DNA of 37,263 nt from Polaromonas sp. GTDB taxonomy: Bacteria > Pseudomonadota > Gammaproteobacteria > Burkholderiales > Burkholderiaceae_C. A program made the translations under genes and the position numbers. A model generated the notes under the pieces. That model was not told the origin of the DNA, ran no database searches, and saw only the letters and a list, made by a program, of their open reading frames with translations. The number at the start of each line of letters is the position of its first letter. Positions within the stretch are counted from its first letter, which is position 1. The stretch is taken from the NCBI RefSeq assembly GCF_010365105.1, contig NZ_JAAFGZ010000034.1, positions 1-37,263 on the forward strand, written 5' to 3'. Below, piece by piece: positions 1-8,462 of the stretch.

Positions 1-76
1 GACCCCATCGTCTAGAGGCCTAGGACACTACCCTTTCACGGTAGGTACCGGGGTTCGAATCCCCGTAGGGTCGCCA
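1..76 (+). tRNA. tRNA-Glu (anticodon TTC)
   Basis: The window opens on a complete 76-base tRNA with an encoded CCA end. The anticodon stem is CTACC/GGTAG (28-32 and 40-44) around the loop CTTTCAC, giving anticodon TTC at 35-37. The T-arm CGGGG-TTCGAAT-CCCCG is perfect. The acceptor stem has one mismatch: C6 faces A67, where a G would normally pair. It is followed 80 bases later by tRNA-Asp, and both probably come from one transcript ending at the hairpin at 242-278. Confidence 0.95.
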
Positions 77-156
77 AATTTCCTTGCCGCAAGGCGAAGA
101 AAAGAAGCACAAGTTTGTCAGGCACTTGGCTCGCAAGAGTGAACGCCCGGCTACCA

Positions 157-233
157 GGAGTGGTAGTTCAGTTGGTTAGAATACCGGCCTGTCACGCCGG
201 GGGTCGCGGGTTCGAGTCCCGTCCGCTCCGCCA
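157..233 (+). tRNA. tRNA-Asp (anticodon GTC)
   Basis: This is a complete 77-base tRNA with an encoded CCA end. The anticodon stem CCGGC/GCCGG (184-188 and 196-200) encloses the loop CTGTCAC, with anticodon GTC at 191-193. The T-loop GGTTCGAGTCC and D-loop AGTTCAGTTGGTTAGA are canonical. It lies downstream of tRNA-Glu and just ahead of a strong terminator. Confidence 0.96.
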
Positions 234-241
234 GTCATTTG

Positions 242-278
242 AAAAGCCGCTGCAAACCATGGGTTGCAGCGGCTTTTT
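242..278 (+). terminator. Rho-independent terminator of the tRNA operon, probably bidirectional
   Basis: A perfect 14-bp stem (242-255 with 264-277, AAAAGCCGCTGCAA and its complement) closes an 8-base loop and is followed by a run of five T on the plus strand. Read on the minus strand the same hairpin ends in TTTTC. It lies directly after the stop codon of the SWIM protein gene, so it can serve both convergent transcripts. Confidence 0.85.
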
Positions 279-1282
279 CATGTGCGATTGGCTTTTACCT
301 TGGCCGGATGCGCGCGCTTTTTGGCAACTGGGCTGGTTTTTGGCGTTGCCGGTGAAGTCGCCACCTGTGTTGCGGCAATAGCGACTTTGCTGGTTGAGGC
401 TTTTTTCAGTTTTTCCGGCGGTTCAGCAAGCACCTGGCCGGCAGCCGTTTTTTTATCAATGGCCGTTTTTGCCGCCAGCGTCGTTTTCCGTGGTGCTGGA
501 GGGGCCGGTTTCATGGCTTTCTTTGCAGCAACCCTGACGGTTGCAGGTTTGACAGGCGGTGCAGCGTCGGTCATTTCGATACCGAACATATCCCCCAGCA
601 GCGCGTCGTCGAGCACCTTACCCGGCGCCATGCGCTTGGTCGAAGGCTTCAGGCCCACTTCTGCTTGCTGGACCAGTTCCTTGGCATCCACCCGGCGCAG
701 GCTGAAAAGCACTTCCGGCTGTTGGTCAAGGCGGGTGCCTATGCCATACAACACGGCGGCGACATGCTTGCACATGGATGCGTAATCCGGGCAACTGCAG
801 TCGAAGGTGATTTCTTTGGGTGAGGGGAAAAGCCCGGTGCCCCGCTTGCAGATGCGCTCCATCACCGCATTCGACAGCTTGCCCTGCAGCAACTCGACCA
901 GCGAATCAATCGAGCCCGAACAATCGGTGCAGATGGTTTTCCACTGCTTTTCAGGAACGGCCGTCACGCTGACAGAGACTTTGTACAGGCTGGAGCCCAT
1001 CACCTGCGCCCGGACCTCGCCGGGCGTGACCTGCAGGTCAATCACCGAACCGTTGCGCACATAGCTGCTGCCACGCGGCAAACGATTGGCGTAATCGCTG
1101 TAGTTCGCGAGGTTGTCGCACCAGGCCTTGCCCCAGAAGGTCTTGGCAAAGGCGCCGCGAAAAGGCGCAATCGGCGTCAAGAGGGCACCGGCTTTTTTCG
1201 CCTTGGCGGCGGCTTTTTCGGCTTTCGCGCGCCGCTCGGCGATTGGCATATAAGCTGGCCATCCGTAGTTGTCATCACTCAT
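278..1282 (-). CDS. SWIM zinc-finger protein
   Basis: A 334-residue protein with a SWIM zinc finger. The CxC...CxH signature is visible as C162, C164, C171 and H173 within FDCSCPDYASMCKH. SWIM fingers bind DNA or protein partners. The last 100 or so residues are a low-complexity Ala/Lys/Pro tail, typical of a disordered nucleic-acid-binding extension, and the N-terminus (15-32) is also Ala/Lys-rich. The start is fixed by AAGGAGGAG about 7 bases upstream. Only 19 bases separate it from the SNF2 helicase gene upstream on the same strand, so the two form an operon; SWIM proteins paired with SNF2 ATPases are a recurrent bacterial arrangement. The exact role is unknown; DNA repair or chromosome remodelling is inferred. 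Confidence 0.85.
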   Translation of the reverse strand: MSDDNYGWPAYMPIAERRAKAEKAAAKAKKAGALLTPIAPFRGAFAKTFWGKAWCDNLANYSDYANRLPRGSSYVRNGSVIDLQVTPGEVRAQVMGSSLYKVSVSVTAVPEKQWKTICTDCSGSIDSLVELLQGKLSNAVMERICKRGTGLFPSPKEITFDCSCPDYASMCKHVAAVLYGIGTRLDQQPEVLFSLRRVDAKELVQQAEVGLKPSTKRMAPGKVLDDALLGDMFGIEMTDAAPPVKPATVRVAAKKAMKPAPPAPRKTTLAAKTAIDKKTAAGQVLAEPPEKLKKASTSKVAIAATQVATSPATPKTSPVAKKRAHPAKVKANRT

Positions 1283-1301
1283 TTTTTCTCCTCCTTGGCG
1301 A

Positions 1302-4010
1302 TCAGTTTTCCTGCGCGGCGTGAATGTCGAGCCTGACCAGATCTAGCAATTCGCGGTCGCTCATCTCGGTCAGCAGCAGTTCGGCGCCGCCTTCCAGCAC
1401 ATCCCGGACCAGTTGCTGCTTGGATTCAATCAGCTGGTCGATGCGGTCTTCCACCGTGCCCCGGCAGATGAATTTATGGACCAGCACGTTGCGCTGCTGG
1501 CCGATGCGAAAGGCGCGGTCGGTGGCCTGGTTTTCCACGGCCGGGTTCCACCAGCGGTCAAAGTGAATCACATGCGACGCCGCCGTCAGGTTCAGGCCCG
1601 CACCGCCGGCCTTGAGCGACAGCACGAAAAACGGCGTCTGCTCGTCTTCCTGAAAGCGCCTGACCAGTTCGCGGCGCTTGGCCACCGGCGTGCCGCCATG
1701 CAGCACCAAACCTTCGCGGCCAAAGATGCTGCCCAGGAAAGCGGCCAGCGGCTCGGTGGTTTCGCGGAACTGGGTGAAGACCAGCACTTTTTCCTGTTTG
1801 GCGGCGATCACCTCGGCCAGCTCCTTCAGGCGGGCGAACTTGCCGCTGTCGGGCGCTTTCCAGGCGCCGTCGCCCAGCCATTGCGAAGGATGGTTGCAGA
1901 TCTGCTTGAAGCGCATCAAAAAGGACAGCACCACACCCTTGCGGCCTATGCCTTCGGCGTCTTCGAGCGCATCGGACAGGTCTCGCACCGACTGCTGGTA
2001 GAGCGCTGCCTGTACCGGACTCAGCAGGCACCAGGCCTTGAGTTCGGTCTTGTCGGGCAGGTCGCTGATCACCCGCTTGTCGGTCTTCAGGCGACGCAGG
2101 ATGTAAGGCTGGACCAGCGCGCGCAAGGGGCCGAAATGCTCGGCTGCGGCCAGCCGCCTGGTGAACCTGGCAAACACCTTGTCCGTGCCCAGCAGGCCGG
2201 GATGGGTGAAGTCGAAAATCGACCACAAATCGGACAGGCGGTTTTCGACCGGCGTTCCGGTCAGGGCAATGCGCGACTGCGCCTTGATGTTCTTGACCTG
2301 CCGCGTTTGTTTGGCGCCCGGATTCTTGATCGCCTGCGCCTCGTCAATGACGGCCAGCCGCCAGTCAAAATCCTGCAGCACCGGCTGGCGCAGCAACGAG
2401 CCGTAGCTGGTGATGACCAGATCAACGTCCTCCAGTCGCGCAGCATCCAGCGCCTTGAAATCGGCAGGTAGCATGGCCGACGGGTGGGCCACCAGCAGGC
2501 GCAGGCCCGGAGCGAAGCGCTCGGCCTCGGCCGCCCAGTTGGCCAGCAGCGAGGCCGGCGCGACCAGCAGGCTGGGGCGTTGCGGGCCGGCATTTTCGCG
2601 CTTGAGCACCAGCAGCAGCGCCAGCACCTGAATCGTCTTGCCCAGCCCCATGTCGTCGGCCAGGCAAGCCCCGAGACCGAGCCGGGTCAGCAGGTACAGC
2701 CAGCGCACCCCGGCTTGCTGGTAGGGCCGCAAGGTGGCCTGGAGTTCCGGCCCGGGATCGACCTGCGCCAGGCCCTCCGGACGCCGCAGCCCGGCCAGGG
2801 TGTCGGCCAGCCACGGGCCGGCGGCCAGTTCCGACCAGTCGGCGTCCAGCGGCTGGCCGCTTTCGTCAAGCGAAGCGCCGGCCAGCAGCCGCATGGCCTG
2901 GGCAAAGGGCAGGCCGTTTTCGGCGGCTGCTTCAATCGCCTTGAAGCGCGCCAGCAGGCGGCCGATGGCCTTGTGATCGACCTCGACCCAGCGTCCGCGA
3001 ATGAACTGCAGGCCATCGCCGCGCTGCAGCAGCGCCTCAATTTCAGCATCGTTCAGGTCCTCGCCGTCAAGGCAGACCTGCATGCTGAAGTCCAGCAGCG
3101 CATCCTGGCCCAGCAGCGACGGCGGGCGCGTGCCGACACTGGCCTTGACCACCGGGCGCAGCGGTTTGCCCGCTTTCCAGACCTTCGGCGTTCGCACGAT
3201 GATGCCGGCGGCTTCCAGTTGCGGCAGGTCGGACAGGAATCGAAAGGCGTCCAGCGCGGTCCAGCGCAGCGGATGGTAAATGTCGCCGGCCTCGACCATC
3301 TCGCGCAGCCAGCCGCAGTGTTCGGCCGCGCGCTGCACCGGCAGCAGCAGCGACAGCAGTTGTGCCCGGCTCTTGCCGCCCGAAAACTCCGCCAGCGCTT
3401 GCGACAGTGGCTGGTGCTGTGCCGAGCCGTGGGCCGACAGGCGCGCGGTGTAGGTGGCCAGGAAGGCGAAGGGCGCTTCAGGGTCCTTGCGGTTTTCCGC
3501 CAGGTTGAAATGCACGCGGCCGACCAGGTTCCAGGCCGGGTGGCGCGATTTGAGAAAGGCCTGCAGCGGCAACCCGGCCGCTGCCAGTTCCTGCTTCAGG
3601 GCGGCGTCCATCTCGTTCCACAACTCAGCCAGCCCTTCGGCGGTCACATACTCGGCGCCGGTCATGGGCGGCAGGTCGGCGATCAGGGCGTCAAACGCTG
3701 CGGCATCGGGCGTGTCAAGCTCGATCCTGGCGTTCTCGGGCACGGCGCACAGGGCGGTCACATAGCGCGTTGCCACGGCGCGCCACCAGGCCCAGGCCGG
3801 CGGCAGGGCCTGGCCGACGAGCCTGGTTCCCAGCAGCAGCAGGCCATGCCCGCTGCCCAGCGCAAAAGCGTCATGCAGTTCCTGTCTGACCTGCGGCGCC
3901 AGCGGCGGCGCATCGTCCTGGGCCGTAGCCAGCAGGTGGCCACGAGGCGTCAACTGCGGCGCCAGCTTATCCAGGTGATCCAGCTTATCGGGGGCGTTCA
4001 GTGCGTCCAT
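1302..4010 (-). CDS. SNF2-family DEAD/DEAH helicase
   Basis: A 902-residue Swi2/Snf2 ATPase. The C-terminal half holds the two RecA-like lobes. Motif I is DDMGLGKT (about 452-459), motif II is DEAQ (about 554-557), motif III is ALTGTPVENRLSDLW, motif V is SLKAGGAGLNLTAAS and motif VI is DRAFRIGQQ. The N-terminal 400 residues match the general form of the bacterial SNF2-associated region. Such enzymes translocate on double-stranded DNA and move or strip bound proteins. The gene heads an operon with the SWIM protein, which probably supplies DNA or partner recognition. No clear Shine-Dalgarno sequence precedes the chosen ATG. Family assignment is secure; the cellular role is inferred. Confidence 0.93.
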   Translation of the reverse strand: MDALNAPDKLDHLDKLAPQLTPRGHLLATAQDDAPPLAPQVRQELHDAFALGSGHGLLLLGTRLVGQALPPAWAWWRAVATRYVTALCAVPENARIELDTPDAAAFDALIADLPPMTGAEYVTAEGLAELWNEMDAALKQELAAAGLPLQAFLKSRHPAWNLVGRVHFNLAENRKDPEAPFAFLATYTARLSAHGSAQHQPLSQALAEFSGGKSRAQLLSLLLPVQRAAEHCGWLREMVEAGDIYHPLRWTALDAFRFLSDLPQLEAAGIIVRTPKVWKAGKPLRPVVKASVGTRPPSLLGQDALLDFSMQVCLDGEDLNDAEIEALLQRGDGLQFIRGRWVEVDHKAIGRLLARFKAIEAAAENGLPFAQAMRLLAGASLDESGQPLDADWSELAAGPWLADTLAGLRRPEGLAQVDPGPELQATLRPYQQAGVRWLYLLTRLGLGACLADDMGLGKTIQVLALLLVLKRENAGPQRPSLLVAPASLLANWAAEAERFAPGLRLLVAHPSAMLPADFKALDAARLEDVDLVITSYGSLLRQPVLQDFDWRLAVIDEAQAIKNPGAKQTRQVKNIKAQSRIALTGTPVENRLSDLWSIFDFTHPGLLGTDKVFARFTRRLAAAEHFGPLRALVQPYILRRLKTDKRVISDLPDKTELKAWCLLSPVQAALYQQSVRDLSDALEDAEGIGRKGVVLSFLMRFKQICNHPSQWLGDGAWKAPDSGKFARLKELAEVIAAKQEKVLVFTQFRETTEPLAAFLGSIFGREGLVLHGGTPVAKRRELVRRFQEDEQTPFFVLSLKAGGAGLNLTAASHVIHFDRWWNPAVENQATDRAFRIGQQRNVLVHKFICRGTVEDRIDQLIESKQQLVRDVLEGGAELLLTEMSDRELLDLVRLDIHAAQEN

Positions 4011-4095
4011 TGTTCAATCGGTTGAATGGCCCGTCGAGAAGGCGTGGGATTGGGATGAAAAACCCTTGTTTTCCGGGAATATCCGCCTTTATCCA

Positions 4096-4518
4096 TCAGG
4101 GCTGGCCGGATTTTTCGCGCTGGATTTCGACGCGCAGCGCCTGGACTTCCTCGCGCAGCTGCCTGATCTCGTGCATCAGTTCGTGCTCGATCCGCAGTTC
4201 TTCGCCTTCCTCGACATCCTTCTCGACGAAGATCGCCGCCAGCGAAGCCGTGGCCAGCGAGAGCACGGCCAGCCCCAGAAGCACCACGATGACGGCGAAC
4301 ATGCGCGACGCATGCGTGCTGGGCACCACATCGCCATAACCCACCGTGGCCGCCGTGGTGAATGCAAGCCACAGGCCTTCGGCCATCGTATGCACACCCG
4401 GGTCCAGCATCCAGAAGCCAAAGCCGCCCAGCAGCAGGATCACACCGCACAGGACCAGCGAATAAAACACTCCCTGGCGGGCGATATGGACTTTTCTGGG
4501 ATGTTTCTTGAACGACAT
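4096..4518 (-). CDS. Two-TM potassium channel
   Basis: A 140-residue inner-membrane protein of the simplest potassium-channel form: a first membrane helix (about 18-38), a pore loop with the selectivity filter TVGYGD (58-63), and a second helix (about 74-97). The C-terminal tail (about 100-136) is rich in Glu, Arg and Leu in a heptad-like pattern and is probably a coiled coil that helps tetramer assembly. There is no RCK/TrkA_N ligand-binding domain, so gating is not evident from sequence. The gene diverges from the DUF1345 gene across 69 bases, which must hold both promoters. Confidence 0.88.
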   Translation of the reverse strand: MSFKKHPRKVHIARQGVFYSLVLCGVILLLGGFGFWMLDPGVHTMAEGLWLAFTTAATVGYGDVVPSTHASRMFAVIVVLLGLAVLSLATASLAAIFVEKDVEEGEELRIEHELMHEIRQLREEVQALRVEIQREKSGQP

Positions 4519-4587
4519 GGGCAGCCTGGGTCTGGCGAATGGGAATATCGATTATTGTCCGCTGCTGCGGGGCTGCACAATGGCGCC

Positions 4588-5247
4588 ATGCGTCACCATC
4601 TTTCGGAAACCACCGGCCCGCAGCGACTGATGTACGGCCTGCTTGCGGGCCTGGCAAGTGCTGCGCTGCCGCTGCCGCTGGTCTGGCAGTTTCGCGGACT
4701 GCTGGGCTGGAGCATCGGCGTGGCGGTTTACCTGGCGCTGGCATGGTGGCTTTGCGAGCGCTTCGATGCCCAGCAAACCCGCGAGCGGGCGCAGGCGCAG
4801 GACGAACCCAGCGTGGTGCTGTTTTTGCTGATGCTGCTGGCCACGATGGCCTGCGTGGCCGCCATCGTGGTCATGATGCAGCAGGGCAAAGCATTCTCTG
4901 GGACGACGCGTGCGCTTCATCTCGCGCTGTCGGTGGTGGCGCTGATCGCCTCGTGGCTGTTCATCCAGACGATTTTTGCGTTTCGCTATGCCCATCGTTA
5001 TTACCAGGAGGAAAAGCTGAAAGAGCCCGATGGACCGGGCCTGCAGTTTCCGGGCGGGCAGGACCCGGACTATTTTGATTTTCTGTACTACGCGCATGTG
5101 GTCGGCATGACTTCGCAGGTGTCCGACGTGCAGGTCACCTCGCGCGAGATGCGCCGGCTCACGCTGGTGCACAGTGTGCTGTCGTTCGGCTTCAACATGC
5201 TGGTGCTGGCGCTCAGCATCAACGTGGTGGCCGGCGTGTTGCAATAG
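4588..5247 (+). CDS. DUF1345 family membrane protein
   Basis: A 219-residue integral membrane protein with about five hydrophobic segments. The C-terminal block from DYFDFLYYAHVVGM through TSQVSDVQVTSREMRR to LVHSVLSFGFN is the hallmark of DUF1345, a family of unknown function. The reading frame stays open far upstream, but that part runs antisense to the potassium channel, so I place the start at the ATG encoding MRHHLSE. No strong Shine-Dalgarno sequence is seen there, so the start is the least certain part. The stop is one base from the stop of the convergent EamA gene. Confidence 0.8.
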   Translation: MRHHLSETTGPQRLMYGLLAGLASAALPLPLVWQFRGLLGWSIGVAVYLALAWWLCERFDAQQTRERAQAQDEPSVVLFLLMLLATMACVAAIVVMMQQGKAFSGTTRALHLALSVVALIASWLFIQTIFAFRYAHRYYQEEKLKEPDGPGLQFPGGQDPDYFDFLYYAHVVGMTSQVSDVQVTSREMRRLTLVHSVLSFGFNMLVLALSINVVAGVLQ

Positions 5248-5248
5248 C

Positions 5249-6202
5249 TCAGCGCAGCAAGGCGCGCTGGCGTCCTGGCTGGAGCAGGCCGGTGGACAGC
5301 GCCGTGCCGCAAACAATGACTGCAGCGCAGCCCACCATCCACGGCGTGACCGATTCGCCCAGAAACAGCACGCCGTAGAACACTGCAAACACAGGAACCA
5401 CAAACGTCACCGACAGCGCGCGCGCCGGGCCGGCGTTTTCAATCAGCCTGAAAAACAGGATGTAGGCAATGCCGGTGCAGACCACGCCGACCGCCAGCAG
5501 CGCCAGCCAGGCCGAAGCACCCGGCATGCGCGCCGGCCACAGCCACAAGGCCGGCAGCAACAAGCCCAGCGTGGCGCCTATCTGGCTGCCGGCAGCCGTC
5601 ACCAGCGGCGGCAAGCCGGAAAGATAGCGTTTGGTGTAGCTGGCCGAAATACCGTAGCAAACACAGGCCAGCAGGCACGCCAGCACGGCCCAGCCCGGCG
5701 CCACGCCCGAAGCGTTGGGCTTGAAGCTGGCCTGGTCCCACGCCAGCAGCGCGACGCCGGCGAAGCCGATGACCAGCCCTGCGATACGCCAGGCGGTTGG
5801 TTTGTCCTTGAGCCAGAGCCAGGCAATCAGCGCGCCGAACATCGGCACGGTGGCATTCAGGATCGAGGCCAGTCCGGTGCTGATGGACAGCAGCGCAAAC
5901 GAAAAGCAGGCAAACGGAATACCCGAATTGAGCAGGCCGATGAAAAAAATCCGCTTCCAGTGTTTCTGCAGCACGGGCAGCAAGCCGCGCAGCCAGACCA
6001 GCGGCAGTAAAAACAGCGCCGCTATCGTCACCCGTACGGCGGCGGTCGGCAGCGGTCCAAACTCGACGGCGCCCAGGCGCATGAAGAGAAAGGACGAACC
6101 CCAGATGGCCGCCAGCAGCACGAAGTCGGACAGCCAGCTCTTGCCTGCTTTGGCCATGCCGGCCGCGGCGGGTGCTTGCAGGGCAGAAGGCCGGGCACTC
6201 AA
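5249..6202 (-). CDS. EamA/DMT-family transporter
   Basis: A 317-residue inner-membrane protein with ten predicted hydrophobic helices, formed by two tandem EamA repeats. The first repeat begins LAAIWGSSFLFMRLGA and the second begins CYGISASYTKRYL. Members of the drug/metabolite transporter superfamily export amino acids or other small metabolites; the substrate here cannot be read from sequence. The start is a TTG whose bases overlap the TGA of the upstream ogt gene (TTGA), with GGAGAG about 9 bases before it. An ATG 15 codons later (6157) lacks a Shine-Dalgarno sequence, so the coupled TTG is preferred. It is the last gene of the alkA-ogt run. Confidence 0.85.
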   Translation of the reverse strand: MSARPSALQAPAAAGMAKAGKSWLSDFVLLAAIWGSSFLFMRLGAVEFGPLPTAAVRVTIAALFLLPLVWLRGLLPVLQKHWKRIFFIGLLNSGIPFACFSFALLSISTGLASILNATVPMFGALIAWLWLKDKPTAWRIAGLVIGFAGVALLAWDQASFKPNASGVAPGWAVLACLLACVCYGISASYTKRYLSGLPPLVTAAGSQIGATLGLLLPALWLWPARMPGASAWLALLAVGVVCTGIAYILFFRLIENAGPARALSVTFVVPVFAVFYGVLFLGESVTPWMVGCAAVIVCGTALSTGLLQPGRQRALLR

Positions 6203-6723
6203 AGCAGACTCTCCGCCAGTGCGCCTTCAAGCCGGAGCAAGGCGGTCTTGCGGTCCAGCCCGCCGGCGTAGCCGGTCAGCGCGCCACTGCTGCCCGTCAC
6301 CCGGTGGCAGGGCACGATGATGCTGACCGGGTTTCGCCCGATGGCGCCGCCCACCGCCCGCACGGCTGCCGGCTTGCCGATGCGCCGGCTGATTTCGCCG
6401 TAGCTGGTGACTTCGCCCTGGGGAATGTCGAGCAGCGCCTGCCACACCGATTGCTGGAACGCGGTGCCGCAGCCCAGGTCCAGCGGCAGCTCGAACTGGC
6501 TGCGCCGGCCGGCGAAATATTCGCCAAGCTGCTCGCTGGCTTGCTGCAGAACCGGATGATTTACGTCTTCGGGCCAGGCTGCCGTGCCCGTCAGTTCAGG
6601 CGGCAGGTAGCGCTGGTTTTCGGCAAACCAGAGTCCGGCCAGTCCTCTGTCCGTGGCCGCGATGACGATGGGCCCGAGCGGGCTGGGAACGGTGGTTTGA
6701 ACGGTGGAGGTGTCGAATTTCAT
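6199..6723 (-). CDS. ogt: Methylated-DNA--protein-cysteine methyltransferase
   Basis: A 174-residue O6-alkylguanine-DNA alkyltransferase. It takes methyl groups from O6-methylguanine and O4-methylthymine onto a cysteine in a suicidal reaction. The acceptor is C139 in PCHRV, preceded by the helix-turn-helix region QSVWQALLDIPQGEVTSYGEIS and the Asn of GRNP. The start at 6723 is chosen because AGGAG lies 7 bases upstream; the frame stays open for another 23 codons without such a site. It follows the Ada/AlkA fusion gene on the same strand, with palindromic repeat copy A between them, and its stop overlaps the TTG start of the EamA gene. Confidence 0.94.
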   Translation of the reverse strand: MKFDTSTVQTTVPSPLGPIVIAATDRGLAGLWFAENQRYLPPELTGTAAWPEDVNHPVLQQASEQLGEYFAGRRSQFELPLDLGCGTAFQQSVWQALLDIPQGEVTSYGEISRRIGKPAAVRAVGGAIGRNPVSIIVPCHRVTGSSGALTGYAGGLDRKTALLRLEGALAESLL

Positions 6724-6803
6724 GAGGGTCTCCTGGGGCGTGTCTCTGGTTTGCTTGCGGGCTTGCGGGCGGGGGAAATCGCCAAAATTCATGATGTTTT
6801 AAG

Positions 6804-6850
6804 GGCTTTGCGCAGACTGCACGGGCGCTGGCAGCTATTGGTTTGATAGC
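6804..6850 (+). repeat. 47-base palindromic element, copy A (between alkA and ogt)
   Basis: Structure: GGCTTTGCGCA, 19 bases, then the core GCTATTGGTTTGATAGC. The 19-base linker ends GGCA and forms part of an upstream hairpin. It lies in the 129-base spacer between alkA and ogt on the sense-opposite strand. Confidence 0.7.
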
Positions 6851-6852
6851 GT

Positions 6853-8379
6853 TTATGGTTTTTCCGGTGACGGCGGCATGGGCGGCGCTGCCACCAGCAA
6901 GCCGCTCCAGGCGCGAATGACGGCGTAGCTGCGCCATGGTTTCCAGGCCAGCGAAGCCTTTTCGGCTTCCCGGGCCGGCGCCTTGAGTGCCTGCACGCCC
7001 AGCATTTTATGCAGCGCCACATCGCCGGCCGGAAACGCATCGGGCCAGCGCAGCGCGCGCAGGGCGATGTACTGCGCGGTCCAGTCGCCAATGCCGGGCA
7101 GTTCCTTCAGCTGGGCAATCGTTGCGTTGACATCGGCGCCGCCGTTCAGTTCCAGCCGCCTGTCGGCCACCCCCCGGGCAATGCCGACGATGGCCGCCTG
7201 GCGCTGCCTGACGATGCCCAGCTGGCCCAGCGCATCGCTGCTGGCATCGGCCAGCACGGCGGGCGCGGGAAACAGCCGGGTCAACAGCGGCCACGGCGTT
7301 TTAACCGGTTCGCCGAATCGGTCCACCAGGCGCTGCGCCAGTGTTCGCGCCGCCGCCACGGTGACCTGCTGGCCCAGCACCGCCCGCACGGCCAGCTCAA
7401 ATCCGTCGAGCGCGCCGGGAACGCGCAGCCCGTCGCCACCGGGAAAGCTGGCGTGCAGCACGCTGTTGATGGCCGCCGGGTCGGCGTCCAGGTCAAACAG
7501 CCCGCGCACCCGGCGGATCACCAGCGGCAGCACCTCGCGCAGCGAATCACTCACCTGCAAGACCAGCTGGCTGCGCGCCTCGTCAAAACGGGCGAGCAGC
7601 CAGCCAGCGTGTGCTTTTCCGCCCGATTCGATGCCAAATGTTCTTCCTACGCATGTTTGATCGGCATCAGTAGCTATGAATTCAATAGCGTTGATGCAGT
7701 GCCTTTCGATAAATGCCAGCATGGCCGGCACGTCGTAAGGCGGGCGGTAGCCCAGGCGTACGGTGATGCCTTCAGGCTGCGGCCGGGCTTGCTGCCGCCG
7801 CATCTGGCTTGGATTGAGCCGGTAATGCTGCACGAACGCGGCATTGAAACGGCGCACGCTGGCAAAGCCGCTGACCAGCGCCACCTGCGTGACGGGCATG
7901 TCGGTATCGGCCAGCAACTGCTTGGCCGTCAGCAGGCGCCGGGTTTGAAGGTACTGCAATGGCGATACGCCAAACTGGGCCTCGAAGATTCGCCGCAGAT
8001 GGCGGCTGCTGACGCCCAGGCGCGCGGCCAGCTTTTCGATCGACGCGGCTTCATCGGTCCAGCTGTCCGGTGCATCCAGAAGGCGGGCGGCCTGGTGCGC
8101 CAGGATGAACGACGCATCCTGGATCGACCAATGCACCGAATGCGGCGCCAGCTCGGGCCGGCAGCGCAGGCAGGGCCGGAAACCCGCGCTTTCGGCCTGC
8201 GCTGCATGGCTGAAGAAACGGCAGTTCTTGCGCAGCGGTGTCTTGACATTGCACACCGGCCGGCAGTAGATGCCGGTCGATAGCACGCCGGTGAAGAAGC
8301 GGCCGTCAAAACGCGCGTCCTTCGCCTTCAGCGCGAGGTAGCAGTCGTCGTCGGCGAGCCGGGTGTTTTGCGTCGTCAT
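6853..8379 (-). CDS. alkA: Ada/AlkA fusion: transcriptional activator and DNA-3-methyladenine glycosylase II
   Basis: A 508-residue multidomain protein. The N-terminal Ada zinc domain carries C39, C43, C70 and C73; C39 corresponds to the methylphosphotriester-accepting Cys38 of E. coli Ada. An AraC-type helix-turn-helix follows (about 90-175), then an AlkA N-terminal domain (about 190-290). The C-terminal HhH-GPD glycosylase has the hairpin LKELPGIGDWTAQYIALRAL and catalytic D453 in PAGDVALHK. The protein should sense alkyl damage, switch on its own operon and excise 3-methyladenine. Residues about 231-246 (AIEFIATDADQTCVG) are encoded by palindromic repeat copy B, read antisense to the element, and look like an in-frame insertion in the AlkA_N domain. 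Confidence 0.92.
   Translation of the reverse strand: MTTQNTRLADDDCYLALKAKDARFDGRFFTGVLSTGIYCRPVCNVKTPLRKNCRFFSHAAQAESAGFRPCLRCRPELAPHSVHWSIQDASFILAHQAARLLDAPDSWTDEAASIEKLAARLGVSSRHLRRIFEAQFGVSPLQYLQTRRLLTAKQLLADTDMPVTQVALVSGFASVRRFNAAFVQHYRLNPSQMRRQQARPQPEGITVRLGYRPPYDVPAMLAFIERHCINAIEFIATDADQTCVGRTFGIESGGKAHAGWLLARFDEARSQLVLQVSDSLREVLPLVIRRVRGLFDLDADPAAINSVLHASFPGGDGLRVPGALDGFELAVRAVLGQQVTVAAARTLAQRLVDRFGEPVKTPWPLLTRLFPAPAVLADASSDALGQLGIVRQRQAAIVGIARGVADRRLELNGGADVNATIAQLKELPGIGDWTAQYIALRALRWPDAFPAGDVALHKMLGVQALKAPAREAEKASLAWKPWRSYAVIRAWSGLLVAAPPMPPSPEKP
7643..7689 (+). repeat. 47-base palindromic element, copy B (inside alkA)
   Basis: Structure: CTTCCTACGCA, 19 bases, core GCTATGAATTCAATAGC. 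It lies inside the minus-strand alkA gene, so its complement is translated, giving AIEFIATDADQTCVG. The core is one base different from copies C and D. Confidence 0.75.
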
Positions 8380-8462
8380 GCGGCGATGATACGGCGCGCA
8401 CGGGATGGCGACTGGCCGTTTCCGGACCTGTCAACGCGCGGCTTGACGGCCCGGGCGGCCCG

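Noticed and set aside
4066..4587. A longer DUF1345 protein starting at 4066.
   Set aside because: The extra 174 residues are antisense to the potassium channel gene and are Gln/Arg/His-rich without membrane segments.
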